DNA of 64,000 nt, taken from assembly GCF_027213785.1 (NCBI RefSeq), contig NZ_JAPWGO010000021.1, positions 1 through 64,000 of the forward strand. The letters are read 5' to 3'. The notes under the pieces are model-generated. The model did no database searches. It saw only the letters and a list, made by a program, of their open reading frames with translations, and was not told the origin of the DNA. This stretch comes from Limimaricola sp. G21655-S1 (GTDB taxonomy: Bacteria > Pseudomonadota > Alphaproteobacteria > Rhodobacterales > Rhodobacteraceae). The translations under genes were made by a program, and so were the position numbers. The number at the start of each line of letters is the position of its first letter. Within the stretch, counting starts at the first letter, position 1. This document shows, piece after piece, positions 9,382-17,636 of the stretch.

Positions 9382-9399
9382 GACACCTACCGACAGGTC
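9382..9399 (-). promoter_or_regulatory. Small leader hairpin with a six-base loop upstream of the terminator
   Basis: The minus strand reads GACCTGTCGGTAGGTGTC: ACCT and AGGT close a GTCGGT hexaloop, with two more pairs across a bulged G. ANTAR proteins recognise paired hairpins with six-base loops having A at position 1 and G at position 4. This loop has G4 but not A1, so it is only a weak candidate for part of the AmiR target. Confidence 0.3.
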
Positions 9400-9542
9400 A
9401 AGGCTTATGAGCAACGGAGCATCTTTCTTGCCCGTATTTCGTGCATCATCGGAAAGTGGTGAGTGAAAAATTCGCAACATTCACAAGCTCTCCCATTTCA
9501 GAATGAGCAGCGGCCGGACTTGCGGATCTTTCGGGTAAGACT

Positions 9543-9567
9543 TGAGACGCGTTTTAAGACGCGCTCA
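9543..9567. other. Hairpin-forming inverted repeat between the IS and the amiC leader
   Basis: TGAGACGCG (9543-9551) and CGCGCTCA (9560-9567) form a stem with one bulged base and an 8-nt loop. No T-run follows on either strand, so it is not a typical terminator. It may be a leftover of the pre-insertion sequence or a protein-binding site. The bases 9400-9633 show no gene. Confidence 0.3.
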
Positions 9568-9633
9568 GGCACGCCTTCCCCGGCTCGCTATTAAATGTCT
9601 AAAGGTCTCGGTAGCTCACGCCCCTGCATCGGA

Positions 9634-10676
9634 GTTGTTGCAGAACTCCGACTTGAGTTGGAGTTGCCCCTTTCCCGGATAAAGTCACGCCACGCGAACG
9701 ATCTCGGCGGTGCCGAGAGCTGAGAAGCGGTTCATGAGGGCGATACGGATGTGGACTTCGGCGGTCTGGCGGTTGGGATCTCTCGCAGCGATGCGCTCCC
9801 CGAACGCCTTCAGGCACCGCATCTTGGCGTCAATGCGGCTGCGGAGATGATAGCCTGTCCACCGCTTCCAGAACGCTCGACCAAAGTGCCGTGTCGTCCG
9901 AAGGATGTCGTTGCGGGCCGCAGCGGCCGGCCCATTCTCCTTCCAAGGTCGCCCGTTCTTGCGGATCGGAATGATCGCCGTGGCCTGACGCTCGATGATC
10001 GCGGTGTGGCAACGGCGCGTGTCGTAGGCCCCATCGGCGGTCACGGTGCCGATCGCTTCTTCCTCGGGGATCTGTTTGAGCAGTTCGGCAGGACCGGGCT
10101 GTCACCGTCACGGATGGGAGTGAACTCCACGGCACGAATATCGGAGGTGGCGGTGTCCATTGCCAGGTGGATCTTCCGCCACTGGCGACGGCCCTGCGCC
10201 CCATGCTTGCGCGCCTGCCATTCGCCGTCGCCCAGGAACTTGATCCCCGTGCAGTCGACGAGCAGGTTCAGCGGGCCGTCGGCTCGGCGATAGGGATCTG
10301 GACGGCCAAGCTCTTTTGCCTGCGGCACAGCGTCGAGTAGTCCGGTACCGGCCAGTCCAGCCCTGCCATCCGCAGCAAGCTGGCCACCATTCCCGCCGTC
10401 TGCCTCAGCGGCAGCTTGAACAGGACCTTGATCGAGAGACAGAACTGGATCGCGCCCTCAGAAAAGACCGGGGGACGCTCCGGCCGTCCCGCATGCGGTG
10501 CGAGCCATGTCGTCTCCCGGTCCAGCCAGATCAGCAGTGAGCCACGCTTTCGCAGCGCCGCGCTGTAGGCGGACCAGTTCGTCGTGCGATAGCGGGCAGG
10601 TAGAAGCTTCGTCATGCCACCCACCTAAGCGGCGGCTTCGCTGTGTAAACCGTAAGGCTGGGAGTTCTGCAACAAC
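9634..10676 (-). mobile_element. IS5-family insertion sequence with perfect 16-bp terminal repeats, transposase broken
   Basis: GTTGTTGCAGAACTCC at 9634-9649 is the exact reverse complement of GGAGTTCTGCAACAAC at 10661-10676. The two enclose a single transposase gene, giving an element of about 1.04 kb. No target-site duplication is evident next to these ends. The transposase carries two frameshifts (separate entry), so the copy is non-autonomous. It lies just upstream of the amide-operon leader and separates it from the aldehyde oxidoreductase operon. Confidence 0.8.
9685..10624 (-). pseudogene. IS5-family transposase with two single-base frameshifts
   Basis: Three consecutive open segments (10624-10268, 10328-10041 and 10044-9685) add up to one full IS5-type transposase of about 310 residues. 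The first carries the DUF4096-like N-terminus (RTTNWSAYSAALRKRGSLLIWLD). The second has the first DDE aspartate in LLVDCTGIKFLGDGEW. The third has TADGAYDTRRCH and the C-terminal catalytic region ending IVRVA. One base appears to be missing near 10292 (after the LAVQIP codons) and another near 10087 (after PVLP). Programmed frameshifting is unlikely because no slippery heptamer is evident and two shifts would be needed. Confidence 0.85.
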
Positions 10677-10713
10677 GCCTGGGCATCGGCTCGTCGTGTC
10701 ATTCCGCGCAAGT

Positions 10714-10760
10714 GGACACTTCTGTCCGTTTGCGCAAGACTTGGCGGACAATTTTGTCCG
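10714..10760. repeat. Pair of GGACA...TGTCC hairpins in the IS/aldehyde oxidoreductase gap
   Basis: GGACA-CTTC-TGTCC (10714-10727) and CGGACAA-TT-TTGTCCG (10745-10760) are two related hairpins 17 bp apart. They resemble the palindrome at the left edge of the window (GGACAAC-TT-GGTTGTC), so both may be tips of similar elements. An operator function is less likely, because the genes on both sides point away from or end at this spot. The rest of 10677-10825 shows no gene. Confidence 0.4.
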
Positions 10761-10825
10761 TAACAGCTTTTTCTACAGGCGCATGGACCCCATGCGATCC
10801 GATGAGACCTCAAGGCACCCGCTCG

Positions 10826-13084
10826 TCAAACCAGATCCGACATCCGCAGCGGCAGCTTCCGGAGGCGCTTCCCGGTCGCGTGGTGAATCGCGTTGCCGAT
10901 CGCGGCAGCGGTGCCGACAATGCCCAGCTCGCCGATGCCCTTGACCCCGAGCGGGTTCACGTAGTCATCCTGCTCCTCCAGCATCTCGACCCGCACCTCG
11001 CGCACATCGGCGTTCACCGGCACGAGATACTCGGCGATGTTGGCGTTGAGAAACCGCGCCCGGGCATGGTCGATCTCGGTCACCTCGTGCAGCGCCGAGC
11101 CGATACCCCAGACCATGCCGCCCATGAGCTGGCTGTGTGCGGTCTTGCGATTGAGCCAGGTTCCCGCGGCGAAGGCGCCATGTAGACGCGGCACCCGGAT
11201 CTCGTGGGTCCAGCGGTGAATGCGCACCTCGGCGAACTCGGCCCCGAAGGCGAACATCGCCATTTCCGGGGTGACCGGACCAGCGACGCCGTAGCCGCCT
11301 TGATAGGTCAGCTTCAGGGCCTGATCGGTCAGCGCCGGGTGGCGGTACTCGCCCTCCGCCGTGGCCTCGCCGCGCGGGGTCGCGGCCAGCGCCTCGAGAA
11401 GCGGCTGGCTCTGGCCGTCGGGGCCGCGCAGCACGCCGTCCTCGAGTGTGATCCGCTCGGGATCGACGCCGGAAAGCGGGCCGTCCGACATCTGGCTCAC
11501 CTCGCGCGCCACTTGCGCCGCGAGGTTGAGGCAAGCCAAGTGCACGGCCGAGCCCGCCGAGGCGGCGGTGGTCGAGCCGCCGGAGATCGGCGCAAGCGGC
11601 AGATGTGCCTCGCCCATCACCACGTCGCAGGCCGAGACCGGCAGGCCGAGCCGGGCCGCGGCGATCTGCGCGAAGATGGTGTAGCTGCCGGTGCCCACGT
11701 CATGCGCGGCCAGCTCGATGAAGGCATGGCCGGTCCCCTGCATCCGCACCCGCGCCGCCGAAGGCGAGATGTTGGTCGGATAGGTCGCCGTGGCGCAGCC
11801 ATAGCCCACCAGCCAGTCGCCGTCGGTCATGCCGCCCACCTCCGGGTTGCGATCGGCCCAGCCGAAGCTCGCCGCCGCCGCGTCGTAGCACTCCATCAGT
11901 GAGCGCGAGGAAAACGGCACCTCGGCCACCGGGTGGGTTTGCGCGTCGTTGACGCGGCGCAGCTCGACCGGGTCCATGGCGAGCTTCAGCGCCAGCTCGT
12001 CCATCGCCGATTCCAAACCGAAGAAGGTCTGCATCTCGTTGGGCGCGCGCATGAAGCCGCCGGTGTTGGTGTCCGAGCGCGACAGTCGTTGCTCGGTGTG
12101 GATGTTGGGGCTGGCATACATCGCCCGCGTCATGTGGGTGCCGGGGTTCACCACCTCGTCGAACTGCGAGGTCTGGGCGATCTCGATGTGCTCAAAGGCG
12201 GTGAGCTTGCCGGAGGCATCGGCGCCGATGCGGAACTTCTGCACGCTTTCAGGCCGGAAGGTTGCCACCGTGTACATCTGCGGCCGCGTCACGATCAGCC
12301 GCACCGGCGCGCCCACCGCTTTGGCGGCAGCGATGGTCAGCATGGTGTAGGGGGTTATCCCGGCTTTGGAGCCGAAGGCGCCGCCGACGAAGGGCGAGAC
12401 GACGCGCACGCTGGTCTCTGGCAGGCCGTAGGCCCTGGAGATGCCGTGCCGCAGCGTGCGCACCGATTGCGAGGGCATCCAGACCGTCAGCCGGTCGCCG
12501 CGCCATTCGGCGGTGGCGGCGAACATCTCCATCGGGTTGTGATGCTGGAACGGCGTGACGTATTCCACGTCGACCGACTGCGCCGCCTCCGACAGGCCCG
12601 CCGACACGTCGCCCTTGGTGACGGTCATGCCCTTGCTGTCCTCGCCCGCGCCGACGATGAAGCTGTCGGACGGGTCCATGGCGATGTTGGCCTCGCCCTC
12701 CTCGTAGGTGGGCTCGACCAGCTGCGCGCCGCGCCGCGCCGCCGCTGCCGTCTCGGCCACGACATAGGCCACGGGCTGGCCCGCATATTTGATCTCGGTC
12801 CCCTCCATCGGCCAGAAGCTCGCCGAGCCGGGGCCACCGGCATAGAAGCCCTTGACCGTCTTGTAGTCGGGCAGTGTCTCATGGGTGAACACCGCAACGA
12901 CGCCGGGCTCGGCCTCGGCCTTGGAGATGTCGATCCCGGTCAGCGTGCCGACCGCGATGCGCGAGGTGACGAGCGCGCCGTGCAGCATGCCCGCCGGCGT
13001 GAAGTCGGCGGCGTAATGCGCGGCCCCGGTCACCTTGCGCGGCGCGTCGGTGCGGGTGACCTCCGTGTTGATCGTCTGGGCCAT
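10826..13084 (-). CDS. paoC: Molybdenum-cofactor-binding subunit of a periplasmic aldehyde oxidoreductase (PaoC/XdhB-like)
   Basis: The 752-residue large subunit belongs to the xanthine oxidase family, which hydroxylates aldehydes or N-heterocycles. It starts MAQTINTEVTRTDAPRKVTG, and the DAPxKVTG motif opens the family domain. The moco-binding blocks are visible, with GGAFGSKAG near 175 and the C-terminal KGIGELG carrying the catalytic glutamate. Its ATG shares one base with the stop of the FAD subunit (TGATG). The frame also stays open far upstream, to 13804, but that part overlaps the FAD subunit and is rejected. It has no signal peptide and is expected to be exported bound to the Tat-carrying small subunit, as in PaoABC. 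Confidence 0.92.
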   Translation of the reverse strand: MAQTINTEVTRTDAPRKVTGAAHYAADFTPAGMLHGALVTSRIAVGTLTGIDISKAEAEPGVVAVFTHETLPDYKTVKGFYAGGPGSASFWPMEGTEIKYAGQPVAYVVAETAAAARRGAQLVEPTYEEGEANIAMDPSDSFIVGAGEDSKGMTVTKGDVSAGLSEAAQSVDVEYVTPFQHHNPMEMFAATAEWRGDRLTVWMPSQSVRTLRHGISRAYGLPETSVRVVSPFVGGAFGSKAGITPYTMLTIAAAKAVGAPVRLIVTRPQMYTVATFRPESVQKFRIGADASGKLTAFEHIEIAQTSQFDEVVNPGTHMTRAMYASPNIHTEQRLSRSDTNTGGFMRAPNEMQTFFGLESAMDELALKLAMDPVELRRVNDAQTHPVAEVPFSSRSLMECYDAAAASFGWADRNPEVGGMTDGDWLVGYGCATATYPTNISPSAARVRMQGTGHAFIELAAHDVGTGSYTIFAQIAAARLGLPVSACDVVMGEAHLPLAPISGGSTTAASAGSAVHLACLNLAAQVAREVSQMSDGPLSGVDPERITLEDGVLRGPDGQSQPLLEALAATPRGEATAEGEYRHPALTDQALKLTYQGGYGVAGPVTPEMAMFAFGAEFAEVRIHRWTHEIRVPRLHGAFAAGTWLNRKTAHSQLMGGMVWGIGSALHEVTEIDHARARFLNANIAEYLVPVNADVREVRVEMLEEQDDYVNPLGVKGIGELGIVGTAAAIGNAIHHATGKRLRKLPLRMSDLV

Positions 13085-14085
13085 CAGTTCTCTCCCTTCG
13101 CGCGGGCATGGGCGGTCATCAATGCGCCTGCGACGACATCGGCGCCGAGCGGGATCTTGTAGGCGGAATGCTCCAGCGGTGTGGCCTCGGCAAAGGCCAC
13201 TCGGCCCGCCTCCCGCGCCAGATCCTCGCTGAAGGTCTTGCCGCGCAGCACGTCCTCCGCGGCAGAGGCACGCCACGGCACCGAGGCGACGCCGCCCAGC
13301 CCGATCCGCGCATCGCTGACCGTGTCGCCCTCCATCTCGAGCCCCACCGCTGCCGAGACGTTGGCGAAGGCATAGCTCTCGCGATCGCGCGCCTTGAGGT
13401 AGTGCGAGGCGCGCATCGCGCCGATCACCGGTATCTCGATCGCGGTGATTATCTCGCCCTTCTCGAGGATCGTCTCGATCTCGGGCGTGTCGCCGGGGCG
13501 AAGGTGCAGGTCGGCGATGGGGATGGTGCGGGTGCCGCCGGGTCCTTGGGTCTTCACCTCGGCGTCGAAGGCGATCAGCGCCTGTGCCCAGTCGCCGGGA
13601 TACATCGCCACACAGGCCTCGGAGCCGCCCAGGATCGCGTGGAGCGAGGTGACCCCACCATCGAGCGCGGCGCAGCCCGAGCCGGGCTCGCGCTTGTTGC
13701 ACTGCACGTAGGCGGTATCCCGGAAATACGGGCAGCGGGTGCGCTGCAGCACGTTGCCGCCCAGACGGGCGGCGTGCCGCAGCTGCGGGCTGGCCGCCTT
13801 CCATAGCGACTCCGTGAGGGCCGGACAGGCTGCCGCGAGATCGGCATCGTCGCCGACCTCGGCCATCCGCGCCAGCGCACCGAAACGCAGGCGGTCGGCG
13901 CCGATCTCGTAGCCCTCCAGCTCCGGCAGCCCCGTAATGTCAACCAGCCCGTCGGGCCGTTGCACGTCGAGCTTCATCAGGTCGACCATGGTGGTGCCCC
14001 CGGCGAGGATGTCACGTCCCTCGGCGCTGGCCTGATCGATCGCCTCGGACAGAGAGCCGGGTCGAAAATAGGCGAAGTTGTCCAT
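13084..14085 (-). CDS. paoB: FAD-binding subunit of the aldehyde oxidoreductase (PaoB-like)
   Basis: This 333-residue FAD_binding_5/CO_deh_flav_C protein contains the flavin-contacting ILAGGTTMVDLMK (about 31-43) and LGGNVLQRTRCPYFR (about 107-121). The cysteines C118, C128 and C137 around RTRCPYFRDTAYVQCNKREP resemble the extra [4Fe-4S] site of Escherichia coli PaoB, which is absent from many XdhB/CoxM subunits. It should pass electrons between the [2Fe-2S] subunit and the external acceptor. It lies 3 nt after paoA and overlaps paoC by 1 nt. Confidence 0.9.
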   Translation of the reverse strand: MDNFAYFRPGSLSEAIDQASAEGRDILAGGTTMVDLMKLDVQRPDGLVDITGLPELEGYEIGADRLRFGALARMAEVGDDADLAAACPALTESLWKAASPQLRHAARLGGNVLQRTRCPYFRDTAYVQCNKREPGSGCAALDGGVTSLHAILGGSEACVAMYPGDWAQALIAFDAEVKTQGPGGTRTIPIADLHLRPGDTPEIETILEKGEIITAIEIPVIGAMRASHYLKARDRESYAFANVSAAVGLEMEGDTVSDARIGLGGVASVPWRASAAEDVLRGKTFSEDLAREAGRVAFAEATPLEHSAYKIPLGADVVAGALMTAHARAKGEN

Positions 14086-14088
14086 GTC

Positions 14089-14703
14089 TCAGCCCCCCTG
14101 CCCGTCACGGACCGCCTCGATCGCGGCGACGATGTTGGGATAGGCGCCACAGCGACAGAGATTGCCGCTCATATATTCGCGGATCTCGTCGGGCGATCCG
14201 GCATGGCCCTCCTCGATGCATCCGATGGCCGAGAGGATCTGCCCGGGCGTGCAGTAGCCGCATTGAAAGGCGTCCTTCTCGGCGAAGGCGGCCTGCATCG
14301 GGTGTAGATTGCCTTCCGGATCGGCGAGTCCCTCGACCGTGGTGATCTCGGCGCCCTCGACGGTCAGTGCCAGCGTCAGGCAGGAGTTGATCCGGCGGCC
14401 GTTCATCAGGACCGTGCAGGCGCCGCACTGGCCATGATTGCAGCCGATCTTGGTGCCGGTCATGCCGATCGTGTCGCGCAAGGCCTCGACCAATGTGGTA
14501 CGCGGCTCGACGGTGATCGTGCGCTTCTTGCCGTTCAGGGTGAAGCTGACCTTGGGCTGCGCGTCGGGCGCGACGGCGGGCGTTTCTTGTGCCTGGGCCT
14601 TCGCACTGCCGGCAAGGCCCGCACTGGCCGCGGCAAGGCCCGAGGTCCCGAGGAAGCTTCTTCGCGACAGACCAGGCCGCGGAGGTGTCGAAGATCGTGC
14701 CAT
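14089..14703 (-). CDS. paoA: [2Fe-2S] subunit of the aldehyde oxidoreductase with Tat signal (PaoA-like)
   Basis: This 204-residue subunit has a twin-arginine signal (LSRRSFLG at about 13-20, followed by an alanine-rich hydrophobic stretch and a cut near AQA). It then has the two iron-sulfur domains. The plant-ferredoxin-like site is C-x4-C-x2-C (GCNHGQCGACTVL) with a later cysteine in INSCLTLA. The second site is QCGYCTPG plus NLCRCGAYP. The Tat signal places the whole complex in the periplasm. It is the first gene of a three-gene operon, and the maturation factor xdhC is divergent from it. Confidence 0.93.
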   Translation of the reverse strand: MARSSTPPRPGLSRRSFLGTSGLAAASAGLAGSAKAQAQETPAVAPDAQPKVSFTLNGKKRTITVEPRTTLVEALRDTIGMTGTKIGCNHGQCGACTVLMNGRRINSCLTLALTVEGAEITTVEGLADPEGNLHPMQAAFAEKDAFQCGYCTPGQILSAIGCIEEGHAGSPDEIREYMSGNLCRCGAYPNIVAAIEAVRDGQGG

Positions 14704-14751
14704 GTCGGGCCTCCCGTCACTGCTGGCTGGGGAACGAGTTAGCCCTGGCGT

Positions 14752-14774
14752 TCAGAAAGGCCGGAACTTTCTGA
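14752..14774. promoter_or_regulatory. Inverted repeat upstream of paoA, possible operator
   Basis: TCAGAAAG (14752-14759) and CTTTCTGA (14767-14774) form a perfect 8-bp inverted repeat with 7 bases between, 49 bp upstream of the paoA start. No T-run follows, so a protein-binding site fits better than a terminator. No regulator gene is adjacent. The rest of the divergent gap 14704-15065 shows no gene. Confidence 0.4.
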
Positions 14775-15065
14775 GGGGAAAGGAGCACGACCCGCGCTGG
14801 CCAGCTCAATTTTCCAAACAAACAGCCCGATTTCGACGCGCTTTCTATACAAAAGAAGTCCAGAAACCCTGCTGATCCTTTCAGTGAGCCGGTTCGCCCA
14901 ACGTCGAACTCAGTATCTTGTCTCATGCAGGGCAGACGGGAGGCAGTCTTGGCCGAGCAACACTGAGGACAGGTGGAACCAACTCCGCTCCCGCGCGCTG
15001 AGCCGCGGCGAAGGTCGTCGTGGGAACGTACCGCCTGCCAGATCACCTAATCAAAAGGTCAATTT

Positions 15066-15932
15066 ATGCCCGGTCAGCCCTTCATCGTTGAGCCGGACAT
15101 CGCGGCACCCACCCCCCTCTGCGCCGCCGAGGCCGTGCCCGCGCTCGCCGCCCTCGCCCGGCGCGGCGGCGTACTGGCGATGCTCACCGGCATCGACGGC
15201 AGCTTCTACCGCCCGCTCGGCGCGGTGATGGCCTTTCCCGACGGCGCGGCCCCGGTCGGCCAATTGTCCTCGGGCTGCATCGAGGGCGACCTCGCGCTGC
15301 ACGCCGCCGAGGCCCGTCGCAGCGGTCGCTCCCGAACGCTGCGCTACGGCCGGGGCTCCGAGTTCATCGATATTCGCCTGCCCTGCGGCAGCGGCATCGA
15401 CGTGACATTGAAACCGGTCGACCCCGGCCCGGCGCTCGACGCGCCGCTGGCCGATCTCGAAGCCCGGCGCGAGACCCTGCTGCAACTCGACGGCCTGCCC
15501 GCGCTGCCGCTCCGCCCCGATCCGCGCATGCTGGTGGCGGGCGAAGGCACCGAGGCCGCGACCTTCGTCGCGCTTGCCCGCGCCGCCGGCTTTCCCGCCG
15601 AGTTTGCCGACCGCATCGACCCCGCCGCGATCGATCGCTTCACCGCCGTGGTGCTGTTCTTCCACGACCACGACCGCGAACCGGATCTGCTGTCGGCGGC
15701 GCTCGACAGCCCGGCTTTCTGGATCGGCGCGCAGGGCAGCCACCGCGCGCAGGCGCGCCGCCGGGCGGCGCTGGCGGCGGCGGGCTTCGGCGCGGCGGCG
15801 CTCGACCGGCTGCGCGGCCCGATCGGGCTCATCCCCGGCACCCGCGATCCGCGCGCCCTCGCCGTCTCGGTGCTGGCCGAGATCGTCGAGGCCGCCGGGT
15901 GCATCCCCGGCAATGCCCGGCCTTTCCGTTGA
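15066..15932 (+). CDS. xdhC: XdhC/CoxI-family molybdenum-cofactor maturation chaperone (PaoD-like)
   Basis: This 288-residue protein has the two-part XdhC structure: an N-terminal XdhC_CoxI domain (LAMLTGIDGSFYRPLGAVM, then LSSGCIEGDLALHA near 60-75) and a C-terminal Rossmann domain (GAQGSHRAQARRRAAL, then GPIGLIPGTRDPRALAVSVLAEI). Members bind the molybdenum cofactor and help sulfurate and insert it into xanthine-oxidase-family enzymes. The divergent paoABC operon is the obvious client. The start follows AAAAGGTCAATTT, a fair ribosome-binding site. It is cytoplasmic, acting before Tat export. Confidence 0.9.
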   Translation: MPGQPFIVEPDIAAPTPLCAAEAVPALAALARRGGVLAMLTGIDGSFYRPLGAVMAFPDGAAPVGQLSSGCIEGDLALHAAEARRSGRSRTLRYGRGSEFIDIRLPCGSGIDVTLKPVDPGPALDAPLADLEARRETLLQLDGLPALPLRPDPRMLVAGEGTEAATFVALARAAGFPAEFADRIDPAAIDRFTAVVLFFHDHDREPDLLSAALDSPAFWIGAQGSHRAQARRRAALAAAGFGAAALDRLRGPIGLIPGTRDPRALAVSVLAEIVEAAGCIPGNARPFR

Positions 15933-16353
15933 CCGGACGGGCCATAGCTCGTCCCGCAACCGCAGCCGACCGCCCCCACGGGCGGCGCCACGAGCAGCAG
16001 GCGAGCTGCCATGCAGGACATCAAACCGGACGACCCGATGAGCGACGAGACTGCACCCAGCCCGCTGTCGAGCACCGAGCGGTTGAACAACATGCACGAG
16101 CAAATCGAGAAAAGCGTCTCTTGGGACGCCGTCATAGCCGGTGGTGGCGAAGCGCCCGGCCGTATGGGGCACCACTGCCAAGCCACGGCGCAGCCGGTCC
16201 CGGGGTGCCGTTCGGTGGTGTCGAGGATTCGGATTCAGGATGCGAGCATGGCGGTTTCGCCGTGGAGAAGACCGTCGATGCGACGGCCGACTTTGCATCT
16301 CGACCTCTTAGGTACCGGCTGCCGAACCCACACCTCCAACGAAAGGAGTTTTC
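15933..16353. other. Intergenic stretch without a supported gene
   Basis: A plus-strand frame from 16011 to 16433 is open, but its product matches nothing I recognise and its end overlaps the GST gene. The last bases (AAAGGAG before 16354) are the ribosome-binding site of the GST gene. I see no RNA gene or clear terminator here. Confidence 0.4.
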
Positions 16354-16968
16354 ATGCTTACCCTGCACTGCCTCGCGTACTCTCGCGCAATCCGCGTGGC
16401 GTGGCTTCTCGAAGATCTGGGACAGCCCTATGATCTTGTCACCTACGATCGCACTGCGGATTTCCGTGCGCCCGAGGCGCTACGTCACGTTCATCCGCTG
16501 GGCAAGTCGCCGGTGATACAGGACGGCGATCTGCTGCTCGCAGAGTCTTCGGCCTGCCTGCGCTACATCGTCGATACCTATGGCACTGGTGCCCACCGGC
16601 CCCCTCGGGACTCGGTCGATAGAATCCGACATGAGGAGATGCTCGACTACGTCGAGAGTTCGTTTGCCGGGGTGGCCATGGGCGTCCTCCTCCCTGCGTT
16701 GCAAAGCAAGGAGCCGAGCGAAGGCGCACGCAAGAGGCTCGATACCCATCTGGCCTACATCGCGGGAAACTTGACGCCGGACGCACTGCTTTTCGGCACT
16801 GACGTTACCTTGGCCGACATCCAGTTCTCCTACCTCCTGGCCAACCTCTCGCGCATGGGCTTCCTCGAGAGCGCTCCGCGGATCGAAGCCTATTGGGCCG
16901 CGCTGCAAACCCAGCCGGGCTACAAAGCCGCGGTCGAGAAGACCGGGCCGATGGCGCCCGAAGCCTGA
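16354..16968 (+). CDS. Glutathione S-transferase
   Basis: This 204-residue cytosolic GST has an N-terminal thioredoxin-like domain (1-80) and an all-helical C-terminal domain. LHCLAYSRAIRVAWLLEDLG at about 3-22 contains the usual catalytic position (Y/S after a short strand). The cis-proline motif KSPVIQDGDLLLAESSACLRYI at about 51-72 binds the glutathione backbone. The C-terminal domain has the N-capping motif TLADIQFSYLLANL near 150. It has a strong ribosome-binding site (AAAGGAG). The next gene, 30 nt downstream, is an NAD(P)-binding protein, and the two may form a stress-response pair. Confidence 0.88.
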   Translation: MLTLHCLAYSRAIRVAWLLEDLGQPYDLVTYDRTADFRAPEALRHVHPLGKSPVIQDGDLLLAESSACLRYIVDTYGTGAHRPPRDSVDRIRHEEMLDYVESSFAGVAMGVLLPALQSKEPSEGARKRLDTHLAYIAGNLTPDALLFGTDVTLADIQFSYLLANLSRMGFLESAPRIEAYWAALQTQPGYKAAVEKTGPMAPEA

Positions 16969-16998
16969 AACTCCGCGACGAACCAAAGGAGTGACGTC

Positions 16999-17595
16999 AT
17001 GAACATTCTCATCGCCGGCGCGACCGGCAAGACCGGCCTGCGTCTCGTCAAAGAGCTGATCTCGCGCGACCACACCCCCATCGCGCTGGTGCGCGAAAGC
17101 TCGGACACCTCCAAATTGCCCGAAGGCGTCACATTGCGCCATGGAGATCTGACCGACCTGCAAGAGGGCATCTGCGACGGCTGCGAAGCCGTGATCTTCG
17201 CCGCCGGGTCGGGCGGCGACACCGGCCCCGAGATGACCGACAAGGTCGACCGCGACGGCGCAAAGTGCCTGATCGACATGGCCGCCAAGGCCGGCGTTAG
17301 CCGCTTCGTCATGCTCAGTTCGGTTGGCACGGAAGACCCCGACCCCGAGCACGAATTGGGTCATTACCTCCAAGCCAAACACGAGGCTGACGAGCATTTG
17401 AAAGCATCCGGTCTGACTTACGCGATCGTTCGTCCCGTGCAGCTGACCGATGAGGATGGCGACCGGAACATTGCTCTTGGCAACAACGTCGATCCCAAGG
17501 GGAAGGCCGCGCGCGGAGATGTTGCCGCTACCCTGGCTGACGCGGTCGAAAGTAGCGATTGGATCGGCCAAGTGCGCCTGATGCAGTCGGTCTGA
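16999..17595 (+). CDS. NAD(P)-binding atypical SDR (NmrA/YwnB-like)
   Basis: The 198-residue Rossmann protein starts with the dinucleotide motif GATGKTG (residues 7-13, preceded by MNILIA). It contains an FAAGSGGDTGP segment and LSSVGTEDPDP, with YLQAKHEADEHLKASGLTYA near 125-145 carrying the Y-x3-K pair. It is short for an epimerase and fits the atypical SDR class of putative NAD(P)-dependent isomerases or redox sensors. Its substrate cannot be told. It has an AAAGGAG ribosome-binding site and follows the GST gene closely. Confidence 0.85.
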   Translation: MNILIAGATGKTGLRLVKELISRDHTPIALVRESSDTSKLPEGVTLRHGDLTDLQEGICDGCEAVIFAAGSGGDTGPEMTDKVDRDGAKCLIDMAAKAGVSRFVMLSSVGTEDPDPEHELGHYLQAKHEADEHLKASGLTYAIVRPVQLTDEDGDRNIALGNNVDPKGKAARGDVAATLADAVESSDWIGQVRLMQSV

Positions 17596-17602
17596 TCCGG
17601 CG

Positions 17603-17636
17603 TGCAGGGAACGGGCGCCCGACCACGTTCCCTGCA
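17603..17636 (+). terminator. Hairpin terminator after the GST/SDR pair
   Basis: TGCAGGGAACG (17603-17613) pairs perfectly with CGTTCCCTGCA (17626-17636), an 11-bp stem with a 12-nt GC-rich loop. It lies 7 nt after the stop codon. The T-run behind it is weak (TGTATTCC). The following bases to 17873 contain no gene I can support. Confidence 0.65.

Noticed and set aside
75-10676. Composite transposon carrying the amide operon
   Set aside because: The two transposases belong to different IS subgroups and the left one has lost its end, so they are not a matched pair of flanking elements.
11933-13162. Plus-strand open frame of 409 codons
   Set aside because: It is antisense to the clearly coding paoC-like gene and encodes a His/Gly/Arg-rich shadow with no recognisable domain.
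13085-13804. Upstream extension of the molybdopterin subunit frame (about 240 extra residues)
   Set aside because: It overlaps the FAD subunit on the same strand in another frame and has low-complexity Arg/Gly/Ala-rich composition typical of a GC-rich shadow. The ATG at 13084 is coupled to the FAD-subunit stop.
16011-16433. Plus-strand frame in the XdhC/GST gap
   Set aside because: No recognisable domain, weak start, and its end overlaps the GST gene that has a strong ribosome-binding site.
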